Positions 52,301-60,812 of a DNA stretch of 64,000 bases are shown in pieces. The DNA is from Caecitellus pseudoparvulus. Lineage: Eukaryota; Bigyra: Bicosoecida. The DNA is taken from positions 1 to 64,000 of the forward strand of contig CBFFRQ010000039.1 of the NCBI GenBank assembly GCA_965644315.1, in the 5' to 3' direction. The notes beneath the pieces are model-generated. The model did not search any database. It was given only the letters and a program-made list of their open reading frames with translations, and was not told the origin of the DNA. The position numbers were made by a program, and so were the translations under genes. How positions within the stretch are numbered: position 1 is the stretch's first letter; every line of letters begins with the position of its first letter.

Positions 52301-54537
52301 GTGACGCCCTTGGCCAGCTCCACGATCTCTTTGAAGGCTTTGCACAGGGCGTTGCCGTTGGAGATGATGTCCTTCGCGGCGCGGCCCTTGGCGAAATCCA
52401 AGGCCGTGGACGTGGCCATGTCCCCCGTGAAGCCGAGGTCCTGCAGCAGCTTCACGGCTCGCTCGGCGAGCTTGGTGTCCTCCGCCTCGCCCTTGTCGTT
52501 CAGGTGCAGGCCGACGCGGGAGCGGTCGACGACCCCCACGGTGTTGGCGTCCTCCACGACGGGCTGCGCTGCGCCGGGGCGCGCCAGCTCGGCTGGAAGC
52601 GGCAGCACGACATCGTGCGCCTCCTCCCGCTCCAGGGCCAGCGCGTCGGTGGAGACACAGGGGCGGTAGAAGATGAAGTCCTCCACGGCACTCAGCAGGG
52701 CCAGCAGCGCCTGCCACTGCTTGGACTCCGCGCTGTCCTTCCACCGCTTGGCTGAGGAGGCCACCTTGGACAGCAAGTTGCCCAGCAGCACGCGCATGAC
52801 GGCCACGGCAGGCGGGCCCCAGCCCACCTGCAGCTCCAGCTGCGCGCACAGCCGGTTGATGGTGCGGGCGATGCTGTCCTTCGTCGTGAAGATGTGCTGC
52901 AGCAGCATGCAGAAGAGGTTCACGGCGTACTTCAGGAAGTCCTTCTGCATGTCTGTGCGGCCCGAGGCGCTGCGGGGGCAGTCGTGCAGGAGCGGCGCCA
53001 GCCAGGAGGGCCAGCCCTTCTGCCGCAGGATCCAGGAGAAGTTCTCCTCACGCTTGACCAGCATGATGTTGAAGTCCTTCACGACGTCGCGGCGCAGGGG
53101 CCACGGTGCGGAGCAGGCGGTGCGCATGATGACGGGCATGGCGGCGGGGTTCTTGATCTCCCGCCCAAAGGGCTCCACCCGGCCCCGCCCATCCGACGGC
53201 CGGCTGATGTCTCCCAGCAGGATCTCCAGGAGGGCCAAGTACACCGGCTCCGCCAGCGCCTCCACGGGCTTGGCAGGGGAGTGCAGGGAGAAGCCTGCCA
53301 GCACAATGCCCTGGAAGCCCCCCAGCTGCTCCAGGTGCGCCTGCTTGGCGGCTGCCTGGCGCAGGCAGACGAGGAGGCTCCACAGGGCGCGCGTGCCCCA
53401 CCCCCGCACAGAGGCGTCCTTCCAGTACAGCGCACAGTGCGAGGCGCCGTCCAGGAGCACCGTCGCGTACTCGCCCTTCTTCTTGCACCAGTACTGCACG
53501 TCATCGGTGTTCTCGGGGGACACCAGCAGCTCCGCGATGAAGCGGGAGGAGTCCACCATCGAGTCAGTCTTGCGGCTGCGGGACATGAGGTCAGCCAGTT
53601 CCTTGTTGCTGTCGTTGGCGTCTGAGATGCGCTTGGCAACGGTGCGCACCATGTCCATGAGAGCCGTGAAGAGGGGCGGCGAGTGCAGGGAGTGACCCAA
53701 CGGCTTCTCACCGTCCCCTACCAGTGCCGCCACGTCCACCTCCTCGCTGGACGTGCCTGTGGATGTCAGAGTGGGCGATCCAGCTGCAGCTTGCCCACCA
53801 CCCTTGAAGAAGGAGAAGAAGGTGCCCGAGCGCCCGCCGCGCTCGGCAGCTGACCCAGACCGCGCCGCTTCATCTGTTGACAGGCCAAAGCGCTTCCCCA
53901 GCACGCTGGCAATGTGGCTGTGCCGGCGCGACACGGCCGCGTCAATGGCTGGGGACGGCACTGCCGCCTTGGCCTTCACTGCAGCCTTCGTGATCATGAG
54001 GGCCTTCACCTCGGACTCAGACAGCGTCGCCTCAGTGAGCGTGCTTGCTGTGCCCGCAAGAAACGCTCCACTCAGCGCCTGCACCAGCTCCTCTGCGCTT
54101 TCCTTGCTCTCGCACCGCCAGCGGTAGTCATACTCTAAACTATGCTCCCAAAAGTGCAGCACTACGTCGTTAGTGTCACTGATGCGCAGCACCTGGTCCA
54201 GGAAAAAGAGCGGGATGCGCCGCTGTGGCGCCGAGTATGACCCAACCTTGAAGTTGTAAATGGCGGTCAGGGACACCACCAGGACCCGCTGCTGGGCCTG
54301 TCCTTTCCGGTTCACCTTCAGTAGGCGCTGGGAAAAGAAGATCTCCTCGTGAATGCTGCCGGGGTCCAGCAAGCAGAAGTACCGGGGAGCATCAGCAGCG
54401 GACCGAATGCGCTTGGCATACGATGCGAAAGACGAGTCCTGGGTGATGCCCAAGTGGTCCTTGCCGCCTTCAGCTAGCTTCACTGTGACCAGACCAGTGG
54501 ACTTGGCGCTGCCTCGAGGAGACAGGGCCGCTGCCAT
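49306..54537 (-). CDS. giant PH-like / helical / multi-LIM / double-WW protein
   Basis: One exon of 1744 codons from ATG 54537 (1743 aa). Residues ~35-165 look like a PH or myosin-TH1-type domain (RYFCLLDPGSIHEEIFFSQRL, RVLVVSLTAIYNF, VVLHFWEHSLEYDYRW). About 270-700 is an all-helical, armadillo-like region (WPSWLAPLLHDC, GNLLSKVASSAKRW). Nine LIM-type zinc modules run from ~885 to ~1440 (first CHRCSQPLLSDDGMEANGR; second CAGCLAPF; third CPVCKLPI); the last three or four lose some ligands. A Pro/Ala-rich linker follows, and two WW domains end the protein (LPQPWVRVLDDSGETYFF at ~1650 and LPLGWTRVKDDAGDVFF at ~1705; the second lacks its second Trp). LIM/WW proteins usually scaffold actin and adhesion complexes. 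The combination is not one I know. Confidence 0.85.
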   Translation of the reverse strand: MAAALSPRGSAKSTGLVTVKLAEGGKDHLGITQDSSFASYAKRIRSAADAPRYFCLLDPGSIHEEIFFSQRLLKVNRKGQAQQRVLVVSLTAIYNFKVGSYSAPQRRIPLFFLDQVLRISDTNDVVLHFWEHSLEYDYRWRCESKESAEELVQALSGAFLAGTASTLTEATLSESEVKALMITKAAVKAKAAVPSPAIDAAVSRRHSHIASVLGKRFGLSTDEAARSGSAAERGGRSGTFFSFFKGGGQAAAGSPTLTSTGTSSEEVDVAALVGDGEKPLGHSLHSPPLFTALMDMVRTVAKRISDANDSNKELADLMSRSRKTDSMVDSSRFIAELLVSPENTDDVQYWCKKKGEYATVLLDGASHCALYWKDASVRGWGTRALWSLLVCLRQAAAKQAHLEQLGGFQGIVLAGFSLHSPAKPVEALAEPVYLALLEILLGDISRPSDGRGRVEPFGREIKNPAAMPVIMRTACSAPWPLRRDVVKDFNIMLVKREENFSWILRQKGWPSWLAPLLHDCPRSASGRTDMQKDFLKYAVNLFCMLLQHIFTTKDSIARTINRLCAQLELQVGWGPPAVAVMRVLLGNLLSKVASSAKRWKDSAESKQWQALLALLSAVEDFIFYRPCVSTDALALEREEAHDVVLPLPAELARPGAAQPVVEDANTVGVVDRSRVGLHLNDKGEAEDTKLAERAVKLLQDLGFTGDMATSTALDFAKGRAAKDIISNGNALCKAFKEIVELAKGVTASAAGSEEQQEASTRAIGAFLERRQKQNAGSFFSAKTGNKKQLTKALKSSMQRAQAQMTIRRQVRSKVQKAQAAITVSDEILADSTGRAAAEAADTDVRGGTAKRLRGAGSGQGEGGAAAGEAGDDLTAQGNADGVSNNTPCHRCSQPLLSDDGMEANGRQYHERCFSCSVCAQPLAGVPYYESKGVLFCKAHYMERFGRSICAGCLAPFKRGDAAIEACDKLWHLDCFKCGHCESPFEVDAEFFEKDDLPYCSTCNTKLFLTCPVCKLPISETDAEGISALGRNYHGPCFNCFHCHRPFEGSLFFAGVDAASKERKPYCEEHYCELFLPKCMGCTEPLKEDGLTACGSAWHADCFKCTVCGSAFGDGQYFDMDGLPYCESDYNARFSNKCAACGEYISGEEFLALGKSWHPDHFVCAHTGAPLGEVEFLVKDGKPYTREAYQELFGNKCKGCGEIITEGELKACGFSWHAHCLVDGETGERITDQATMGPDGKVYTTATYAAKFGKACSWCGESLGTEAPIVLKPTADAEGEERHAACCRCSDPLCPSDLTKHPFKVTEHGPLCSWHMKVMFAPRCDYCGDPIEGGKVNLMELTMHSDCMKCWSTGVSLSGQQIFKFEGVPVVKAALDALKPKCVYCGNAIDGAFVNLQGSPAHQDCVGCFITGDKFEGGQFYMRDGIPVCKKYAGSFTDLPEGTAEKWAVNKAAAEASMKGKATLQAKVEQRRKDVAAAKAQLEAVVQRIKTVPTTCSKVRGGWLVPGKEAPVPVDTAWQGPAGTSSSAAAGGAAAGGPAPPPAHAAAGAGGGSSAAPPAPPTAPSEVPPRGKPGNPPPTAAPAPAPPPSTPPPAPASSPPAPPSPAVKTPPGAPPRPPPAPSTQPSAAKPQSTVHVDVDNTEQDGHGYTKAQRDGLPQPWVRVLDDSGETYFFHTESGEALWEPPPGSAPGADYWPADKAGLPLGWTRVKDDAGDVFFRDFLNDTAQYEAPSAPAPGALDAFAT

Positions 54538-54797
54538 GGCGGCTGTGTGCAGTGAAACGCGGGCAGGCACAGGCGAAACGCAGCTGAGCGCTGCCCATGC
54601 ACGCGTGGCCCGTCAGGGAGTCCGCCGTGGGCACGGTCCCCGACTCTAGGGCACAACGCATGCAGTGCCAGTGCATTGCGACGAGTTGCATTTTATGTCG
54701 CGGCCCGGTCGGAGGCAACTGGACAAACCAGCTGCCGGGTTGCAGCAGCACAGCCACTCACCGCACTGCAAGCCAGAAGTCTGAGGGAGTGCTGCGC

Positions 54798-56530
54798 TCA
54801 GGCCCACTCATCGTCGTCCAGGCCCATGGCAATCTCCAGCTCGGACAGCCCGTGCGTTTTCGCCCCTGCTCGGCCTGATGGCGTGTTTGCCGAGTCCACG
54901 TTGCGGTACGGCGGCAGCGGGCAGGTCGGCTTCGAAGGATTCTCCGCAGTTGCCAACGCTGCAGGCTCCTCCGTGCCCGGCAGCGCCGCTCCCGAGACAC
55001 CTGCACTATCTACAGCGCTGGAAGCTCCTTCTGGGTCGCTGCAATCCTCTGGCAAGGCTGCCTGTCCCCCAGGCAGAGCCTGCCACTGCGCCAGCAGCCG
55101 CCGGCCGGCAACCAGCGCCTCCTGCACCTCACGACCTGGGGGGGGCGAGGATGGGTCTCTTTCCACGCCTGTCGCCTGCAGTGCGGCATGTTTGCGGCTT
55201 TCGGTCACTTGTTGGGCCAAGTCTCCCTCCCACCCCGCTGCAATGGCCAGAGCGGCCACTGCCTCGTCCACATCGCCCAACAGCAACACATCACGGTAAT
55301 TCTCCGGGTGGCCGAACAGGAAAGGGTTCACGGCGCCGCCCCAGCCACCCTGGGCGTCTGCTTCTCCCCCTTTTCGCCACACCTGCACAGGCTCGTTGTT
55401 CAGCAGTGCCCGGGGGACGGCTGGCCCTGCCCGTGAGGGGAGGAAGCTCACCGGCTGCACAGAGAGCGACGTGCCCAGCACCAGGACACAGTCGGCGCTC
55501 GCCATGTCCGCCTTGTGCTGTCTGGTGAAGGCCCGTGGCAGGGCCTCTTCGAAGAATGTGATGTCTGGCTTCACGACGCCAGAGCAAGTCTCGCCACTGG
55601 GTGTTGAGGCACTGCAGCGTGGAATGGGGACGGCGGCCTCATCCACTGCACCACAGGAGGACGGGGCTGGAGGCCCAACGGCTGCTCGCATCCACTGCTG
55701 GTCATGCTTTGCGCCACACCTCATGCACTGTGTGTGAGGGGGGTGTGGCGGGGAGTGTGGAGGGTGTGGCGGGGAGTGTGGAGTTGGCGTGAGGTGCCTC
55801 ACCGTGCCGGAAGCCAGCGAGCCATGGCAAGCCACGATGCGCTCTGGAGGGATGCCTGCGAGTGCCTCCAGGCCGTCGATATTCTGGGCGTCGGGGGGGA
55901 GGGGAGTGCTGGAAGGTGGCGGGTGTGTGCAGGGGGTGATGAGGTGCCGCACCTGTGTGTATACCCGCAGCAAGATGCCTTTGGCATGCAAGAGCTTGAT
56001 GAAAGCGTGTGCAATAGAAGGGCTGAGCTGCCCAGGGAACATTTCCTTGACCTGGAAGCGCGAGACGCATGCTTCGTGTTGAGGTGTGCTGCCGCAGCAA
56101 AACGCGCACCGCATCGCACCAGAGAAAAGAACGGAGCAGGGTTTTCCCGAAAGAAGGACAGGGAAAACACATCCTCAGGATTCTCCAGTCCCAGATGGTG
56201 TAGGTTGTCGTAAATGCCAGAGCCAGGCTGCGCAGGAGAACGCCGGCAGGTGTGCTCAAGGGGCACACAAGACGGCTGCGGCGCAACCAATTTCCGCACC
56301 GTGCGAAAGTCCGGCACGCCACAACTGACGCTGATCCCAGCACCGCAGACGACCACGACGCGCTGAAACCGCATGCTGCCTAAGGTCCGACCCAGGTTTT
56401 CCACCGTCGGACCCCCTGCATTGCGCCGCCGGCAGCATGAGCAGGCTGGCGCTGGCTCTGCGGGAAACACTGCCTTGCGCTCCTCCGCAGTCAGCTGCCT
56501 GGGGCCGGCAGCAGAGGGGCCGTTTCCCAT
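54798..56530 (-). CDS. SIRT2-type NAD-dependent deacylase (class I sirtuin)
   Basis: Five exons: 56300-56530, 56120-56227, 55953-56051, 55803-55883 and 54798-55727; introns 72, 68, 69 and 75 nt, all multiples compatible with phase; product 482 aa. The NAD-binding motif GAGIS (63-67) is followed by CGVPDFRT, with GSGIYDNL completing the loop across intron 1. YTQNID is formed across intron 3, and the catalytic His166 lies in ACHG. Zinc cysteines are CMRC (174, 177) and a second Cys pair ~35-42 residues later. VKPDITFFEEALP and GTSLSVQPVSF complete the core. The order and motifs match SIRT1/2/3 (class I), nearest SIRT2. An unusual ~200-residue C-terminal extension ends in ELEIAMGLDDDEW. Intron 1 begins GTGCGGAAATTG; intron 4 holds a short tandem repeat. 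Confidence 0.92.
55741..55782. repeat. two perfect 21-bp tandem copies inside a sirtuin intron
   Basis: GGGTGTGGCGGGGAGTGTGGA occurs twice head to tail (55741-55761, 55762-55782) within the 75-nt fourth intron of the sirtuin gene. It makes up more than half of that intron. The minus strand is a pyrimidine-rich tract that may serve as the acceptor's polypyrimidine stretch. Confidence 0.85.
56288..56299 (-). other. motif-bearing intron donor (GTGCGGAAATTG)
   Basis: First 12 nt of sirtuin intron 1, identical to the donor at 5272. Confidence 0.75.
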
Positions 56531-56775
56531 GCCAACGATGACCTTGAAAGAAGCTTCATGCGTCAGCGTTGTGTGCGCTAGTGGGTTTGAATTTTTCTCC
56601 CCCGTAGTTTGAGTGTGAGTGGGCAGCGGTGCTGGTGGCTTGGAGTTCCCAGCCCCTCGAAGGGTCCAACGGCAAACGTGCAAGGGTTTAATGCAACTTT
56701 CACCCACATGAGCTGCGCAGGCTGGAGCCTTGGACCCGCCCAGAGGGAAGTCAAGCGGCTGAGTGGTGCCCTGTC

Positions 56776-57417
56776 TCAGTACTTCAACACGCCCAGGCCA
56801 AACACCGCGACGAGGACTCCCACTTCAAACAGAGCGGGAAGCAGCGTGCAGAACGCGAAGATGTACCTGCCGTCCAAGGAGGGTGAGTGTGGAAGGTGTG
56901 CAGGCAGGGGGAGCGTAGCGGCGTTGCTGCACGCACCAAATGGCTATGTAGTGCCAGGAGTCCAGAATAAACAGTGCAGTCAGAAGCCCGCCCATAAACT
57001 GGCAAACCAGCTGTATTAAGTTCACCTGTGCAGCGCAGAGGCACGGGGGGGTGGTGCGTGGAGCCAGACGAAGCACACAGCGCCCCCACACGCACGCTCC
57101 GGAAGAAGAGCGTGAAGCCGCCGAAGATGCCATTGAAATGCAGCGCGAAGCAAATGACGCTCAAGGCAAATGCCGCAGCAAAGGAAGACTCGGCGCTGGC
57201 CTTGGTGTCACCTGCAGGGCTGGACGGCAGTCCCGCTGCAATGCTGGCATCCTGCACGGCAGCGGGAGCGTTTCGTGAGCGTTGCAGGCGTAACGCCAGC
57301 CAGCAACGCTCGCCAAGCATGCACACGCACCCGATGGAAGTACGCAAGCAGCAAGAGGATAAAGTGTCCTGTCGTAAGAAGGAACCGGCACGGCACCACA
57401 ACGTCTGTGCGCACCAT
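56776..57417 (-). CDS. TMEM107: TMEM107-like ciliary transition-zone protein
   Basis: Four exons: 57331-57417, 57096-57251, 56937-57025 and 56776-56866; introns are 79, 70 and 70 nt with GTGCGT donors; product 140 aa, the size of human TMEM107. Helix 1: VVVPCRFLLTTGHFILLLLAYF. Helix 2: FAAAFALSVICFALHFNGIF, followed by GGFTLFF. Helix 3: VNLIQLVCQFMGGLLTALFIL. Helix 4: WYIFAFCTLLPALFEVGVL, with W-Y joined across the last splice and matching the family's WYIFVFC.ALP. TMEM107 is a component of the MKS module of the ciliary transition zone that controls protein entry to the cilium. It is the strongest evidence here that the organism builds cilia. It shares a divergent promoter with the hydrolase gene to the right. 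Confidence 0.88.
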
Positions 57418-57876
57418 GCTTGGCCGCAGGGTGTGATGCAGCAAGCCAAGCCGTTCACAGACGCTGGCTCACGAGCAGTGAAGTGTGGGAATGGAACCAG
57501 CTTGATCAGAACTGGCCGTTGTTTTCCATTCCACGGTGATGTTTTGTCCGCACACGTCGGATTGAGTTGGGTCTGGCCTGCGTCATGCTGAAGCGATCTG
57601 GATTTCGCTCTTGCCCGCCAGCCACGTCCACTCCAATCTCAACAGCAAAATCCGGATGCCCCAAACAAACTAGTCACAGGTTTTCTCCCACTTCTGTGTC
57701 CCACGCCCCCTGCGATGCAGCCGGTGAACGTCGACACGTGACGAGCGACTCAAATTCCGCGATTCAACCTTGCCGAGGCTCTTCATTGGAGCTCTCCCCG
57801 TGCCGGACACAGCTCCCCTGCACTGCAAGTGGCCTTGTACGGGTATTCGCAATTTGTCCTTGAACCATTTCCGATC
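57418..57876. promoter_or_regulatory. divergent promoter region, 459 nt
   Basis: Between the TMEM107 and hydrolase start codons. The hydrolase frame is open back to 57829 without an ATG. No named element seen. Confidence 0.4.
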
Positions 57877-59334
57877 ATGTCACCCACGAAGCTGTCACCT
57901 GGCCTGGCTCGCATGCTCGCGTTGAGCCTGCTGGCGCTGGCAACTGCAGCAGCGCCCCAGCAGCAGCTGCCACCACACACCGTGTGGCCAGCCTCGCCCC
58001 TGGGCCCCGCCAGCGCTCCAGGGCCCGACGGCACCCCCGTGCCCGTGCTTGCGCGGCGTGACTTTCCCCAGAAGTGCAAGGGCGTCTTCCTCCTCTTCCA
58101 CGGCTGCAAGAACTCCGCTGAAACGTGGGTGACCGGCCCCGAGGAACAGCGCACCCTCGCAGCCCTGCACGCAGAGGGGTACTGGACCCTTGCCATTTCG
58201 TCAGCTGCAGCAGAGGCTGCCCTGCAGGCTTCTGGGGCCGGGAGCGGCGGTTGCTGGGACACGACCCACATGAACGGCCGTGTGAATCCCGATGTGCGAC
58301 GGGCGCTGTCAGCCGTCACCTGGGCGGTGGACGCCTTCCCTGCCAGCAAGGCCTTGCCTTGGTTCGTCTTGGGCGTCAGCTCAGGCGGCGCCTTCGCCAG
58401 TGGCGTCGCCTCCCAGCTCGGCGCTTCTGTACACGTTGCCGGCCTGGCGTCCATCGTGGCGCCCATCGCAAAGGCGCCCTTCCAAGCTGCCCTGCAGCGC
58501 CTGGCTGTCATCGGCGACGCCGAGCAACAGCCCCAGCCGCCGGCCCTCCCCCGCCACGTCATCCTCTTCCCCATGCTGCGGGATGGCCGCCTGACCTCTA
58601 CCGTGCGCAAGCAGGCCCACCGCCTGTCCGCAGTGCAGGCCTCCGTGCAAGGCGCTGACTTGTCCCTGCGCGTGCACGCCCTGGCTGGCACAGACCTGTC
58701 CCTGCAGTACCTGCACACCGCCATGCCTGCCCTGCCGCTGCCCCAGGCGGCCCACCTGCTGGTGTGCTTGGCTGCCGGCGGTGCCGGGGCACTGCGGCAC
58801 GACGTGGACGTCAGCGAACACATTGGCAGCCAACACGCCAAACTGCGGCAGGTGCCGGAGGAGGGCGGCCAAGCGGATCTCGCCTGGTGGCGGGCAGCGG
58901 CGTCTGCAACGGCCGCCCTGCACTCTGCCAACGCCACGGTGCGTTTGTTGGAGAACGGCAAGGCCACCGGCGCGGCGAAGTGTGCAGCAGAGGTGGTCCG
59001 CGCCGGGCTGGCCGTGGCTGGGCGGAGCCTGCAAAAGGGGGCTCGTAGCCGAAGTTTGAGGGCTGGCGATGATGTGCTTGAACACTTGCTTAGACTACAT
59101 TCCGCAATTTCGGGGGTGGGGAGTCCAGCAGCTGCTGTGCTGCGCATGGGAGACCCAGTGGGCGCCGATGCGCCAGGAGTGGCTCTGCCGGCCGCGAACG
59201 CAGAGGTCTTGCAGAATGTTTGGACCAGTGGCATCATCGAGGTCATGAACGCTGCCTTTGCCATGCATGACATGTCGGCAGAGGTGATCCCACACCTGGT
59301 GTCGTGGGCTGCAGCAGTTGTGAACGAGGCATAG
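57877..59334 (+). CDS. secreted alpha/beta-hydrolase
   Basis: One exon, 485 aa from ATG 57877. Residues ~8-27 (GLARMLALSLLALATAAA) form a signal peptide. The hydrolase fold shows the oxyanion strand GVFLLFHGCKNSAETW (~67-82) and the nucleophile elbow LGVSSGGAFASG with GxSxG at 166-170 (Ser168). An LPRHVILFPMLRDGR segment follows. The acid is likely in the strand before the last helices and a candidate His is in AMHD or EVIPHLVSW near the C-terminus; I cannot fix these without alignment. Many plant and algal genomes carry an unassigned family of this shape. The substrate (ester, lipid or peptide) is unknown. Unlike the pseudo-hydrolase at 5.2-9.3 kb, the serine is present here. Confidence 0.75.
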   Translation: MSPTKLSPGLARMLALSLLALATAAAPQQQLPPHTVWPASPLGPASAPGPDGTPVPVLARRDFPQKCKGVFLLFHGCKNSAETWVTGPEEQRTLAALHAEGYWTLAISSAAAEAALQASGAGSGGCWDTTHMNGRVNPDVRRALSAVTWAVDAFPASKALPWFVLGVSSGGAFASGVASQLGASVHVAGLASIVAPIAKAPFQAALQRLAVIGDAEQQPQPPALPRHVILFPMLRDGRLTSTVRKQAHRLSAVQASVQGADLSLRVHALAGTDLSLQYLHTAMPALPLPQAAHLLVCLAAGGAGALRHDVDVSEHIGSQHAKLRQVPEEGGQADLAWWRAAASATAALHSANATVRLLENGKATGAAKCAAEVVRAGLAVAGRSLQKGARSRSLRAGDDVLEHLLRLHSAISGVGSPAAAVLRMGDPVGADAPGVALPAANAEVLQNVWTSGIIEVMNAAFAMHDMSAEVIPHLVSWAAAVVNEA

Positions 59335-60383
59335 CGCGCTGAAATATCGAATGGGTGGATGCGGTGGCCTCTAGTAGCATATGAACCGTAGTCACCAACG
59401 CTTGTGACCGCTGTCCTGGGAACCTAAAGAGCTGCTTGGGCGAAAGGAGCACTCTTAACATGGTTCGTGAAGTGCAGAGCGCGGGTGTGCCATGAACTTG
59501 GGATTGCGGGGAGTTGGCGCATGGCCCCAGGCTAAGGTTTATGGAGACACGCCGCCAGTGAAGCTCTGGGATCTGAGCACCTCCGCTGAATCACACGACC
59601 CTGCTCAGTCCTGCACCATGTTTCCAAATGTGGTTGGGATTGAGCTGTGCATGTCTGAGAAGTGGAGATTTTTCGTGTGCGCTGTGCATGAGCATTTGCA
59701 TGGATCCCAAACAAGGCAGAAGCAGCGTGATTGATGAGATGTCCATAAATGCAGCACTTTGGAAATTTGATTGGGGTGATGTGTGGCTCAATGGCGTCAC
59801 GCATGAGAAGAAGAGTGCGCCACTGCACGGCAACGCAGGTGCTGAGGGCTTTGTCGCACGCGCTTGCCATAGGCATCCTGATCCCGACTGAAGAAGTACA
59901 CTGACTACTTTGACGTGGCAAGAGGAAGACCAACGCGAAGAACAGACCAAACTTGGTACAGTGTTTGAGAGGTGGGGGGGGCTTCTGAGGCGGCAAGCAC
60001 TTCGATTTCCGCACAGTGTGGCACTCGTGCGGAGGGGGGTGTGCCGGGATGCACAGAAGCGCACCGGCACCCCAACTTGATTGAAGAACAAATCATCGAG
60101 AATAAGTCGTTCATGAGCCGCAAACTCAATGGAAGTGCTCCGTAATGGCTCTTTAGGCTGCCTGAGCTGAACGACACTCGAGTCACCACGTTTCTCGAAC
60201 GCAAGCCTGTGCAGAACTTCAACTCCTGCACTCCAACCTGAGGCCTGGTTGTCCCGCATCCACCTAAACACCACAAAGACTTCATCGCTGCAGAGTGTAG
60301 CGACATTTTCTTCACTTTCCCAGCACAGCGTCTGGAGGGTTGCACGCGCGTTGCGTTTCCGCACTGTCCGCACTGTGCACAGC
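59335..60383. other. unresolved, AT-richer stretch of ~1.05 kb
   Basis: Composition is visibly lower in GC than the rest of the window. CGATTTCCGCA (60004-60014) and CGTTTCCGCA (60354-60363) are copies of the recurring motif. On the minus strand an open frame from ATG 60385 to 59591 covers most of it (described separately). Otherwise I see no gene. Confidence 0.4.
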
Positions 60384-60385
60384 AT
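59591..60385 (-). CDS. possible uncharacterised minus-strand gene
   Basis: An open frame of 264 codons from ATG 60385. Its first ~120 codons look protein-like (EENVATLCSDEVFVVFRWM, SIEFAAHERLILDDLFFNQV) with balanced amino-acid use, whereas the rest does not. A GTGCGGAAATCG at ~60016 within the frame resembles the donors of confirmed introns, so the true gene may splice there and end differently. I recognise no family. It could equally be a chance open frame in the upstream region of the cysteine-rich gene, with which its ATG overlaps (60383-60386). Low confidence. Confidence 0.28.
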   Translation of the reverse strand: MLCTVRTVRKRNARATLQTLCWESEENVATLCSDEVFVVFRWMRDNQASGWSAGVEVLHRLAFEKRGDSSVVQLRQPKEPLRSTSIEFAAHERLILDDLFFNQVGVPVRFCASRHTPLRTSATLCGNRSACRLRSPPHLSNTVPSLVCSSRWSSSCHVKVVSVLLQSGSGCLWQARATKPSAPALPCSGALFFSCVTPLSHTSPQSNFQSAAFMDISSITLLLPCLGSMQMLMHSAHEKSPLLRHAQLNPNHIWKHGAGLSRVV

Positions 60386-60812
60386 GTCTCCGGCAGCCTC
60401 TGAACGCCAGCTCCGCGCATTTGCCCCCAAGCTTGCGGCGGGACGCACCCTGCCGATAAAGCAGCGCACTCTGGCTTGCTCATTCAGTGCAACTTTCTGC
60501 TGGTTCATGCTCCTGGCCACGTGTGCTGGCAAGCAAGCAGGCAGCGGAGCAGCTCCCGCAAAGCAGGGCTGGAGCTTCCAAGAACCCGAAGTGTACAGAA
60601 AACAGAATGCGAGCTCGTCACTATTCAGCCAGACCTCGAAAATTGGCGGATTTAAGTCTGTCTCCCTGCAGAGCGACGCCTTCAACCCCTTGCAAGATCG
60701 CACGCAAGAGCCTGGCACAGTTGATGCATTGGGCATTGACAAACGAGAAACACTGCCAACTTCAAGCCCACGGCGTCCAAGGCAGCTTTGGGGTATGTGC
60801 TGCAATCGATAG
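60384..60812 (+). other. probable first exon of the cysteine-rich gene, ending in an in-frame TAG
   Basis: ATG 60384 opens 142 codons in the same frame as the downstream cysteine-rich protein. A hydrophobic helix at about residues 30-49 could be a signal or anchor. A good donor (GTATGT at 60795) occurs just before the TAG, but the nearby acceptors give the wrong phase. Alternatives: a different exon, a sequence error, or a broken gene. Confidence 0.4.
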
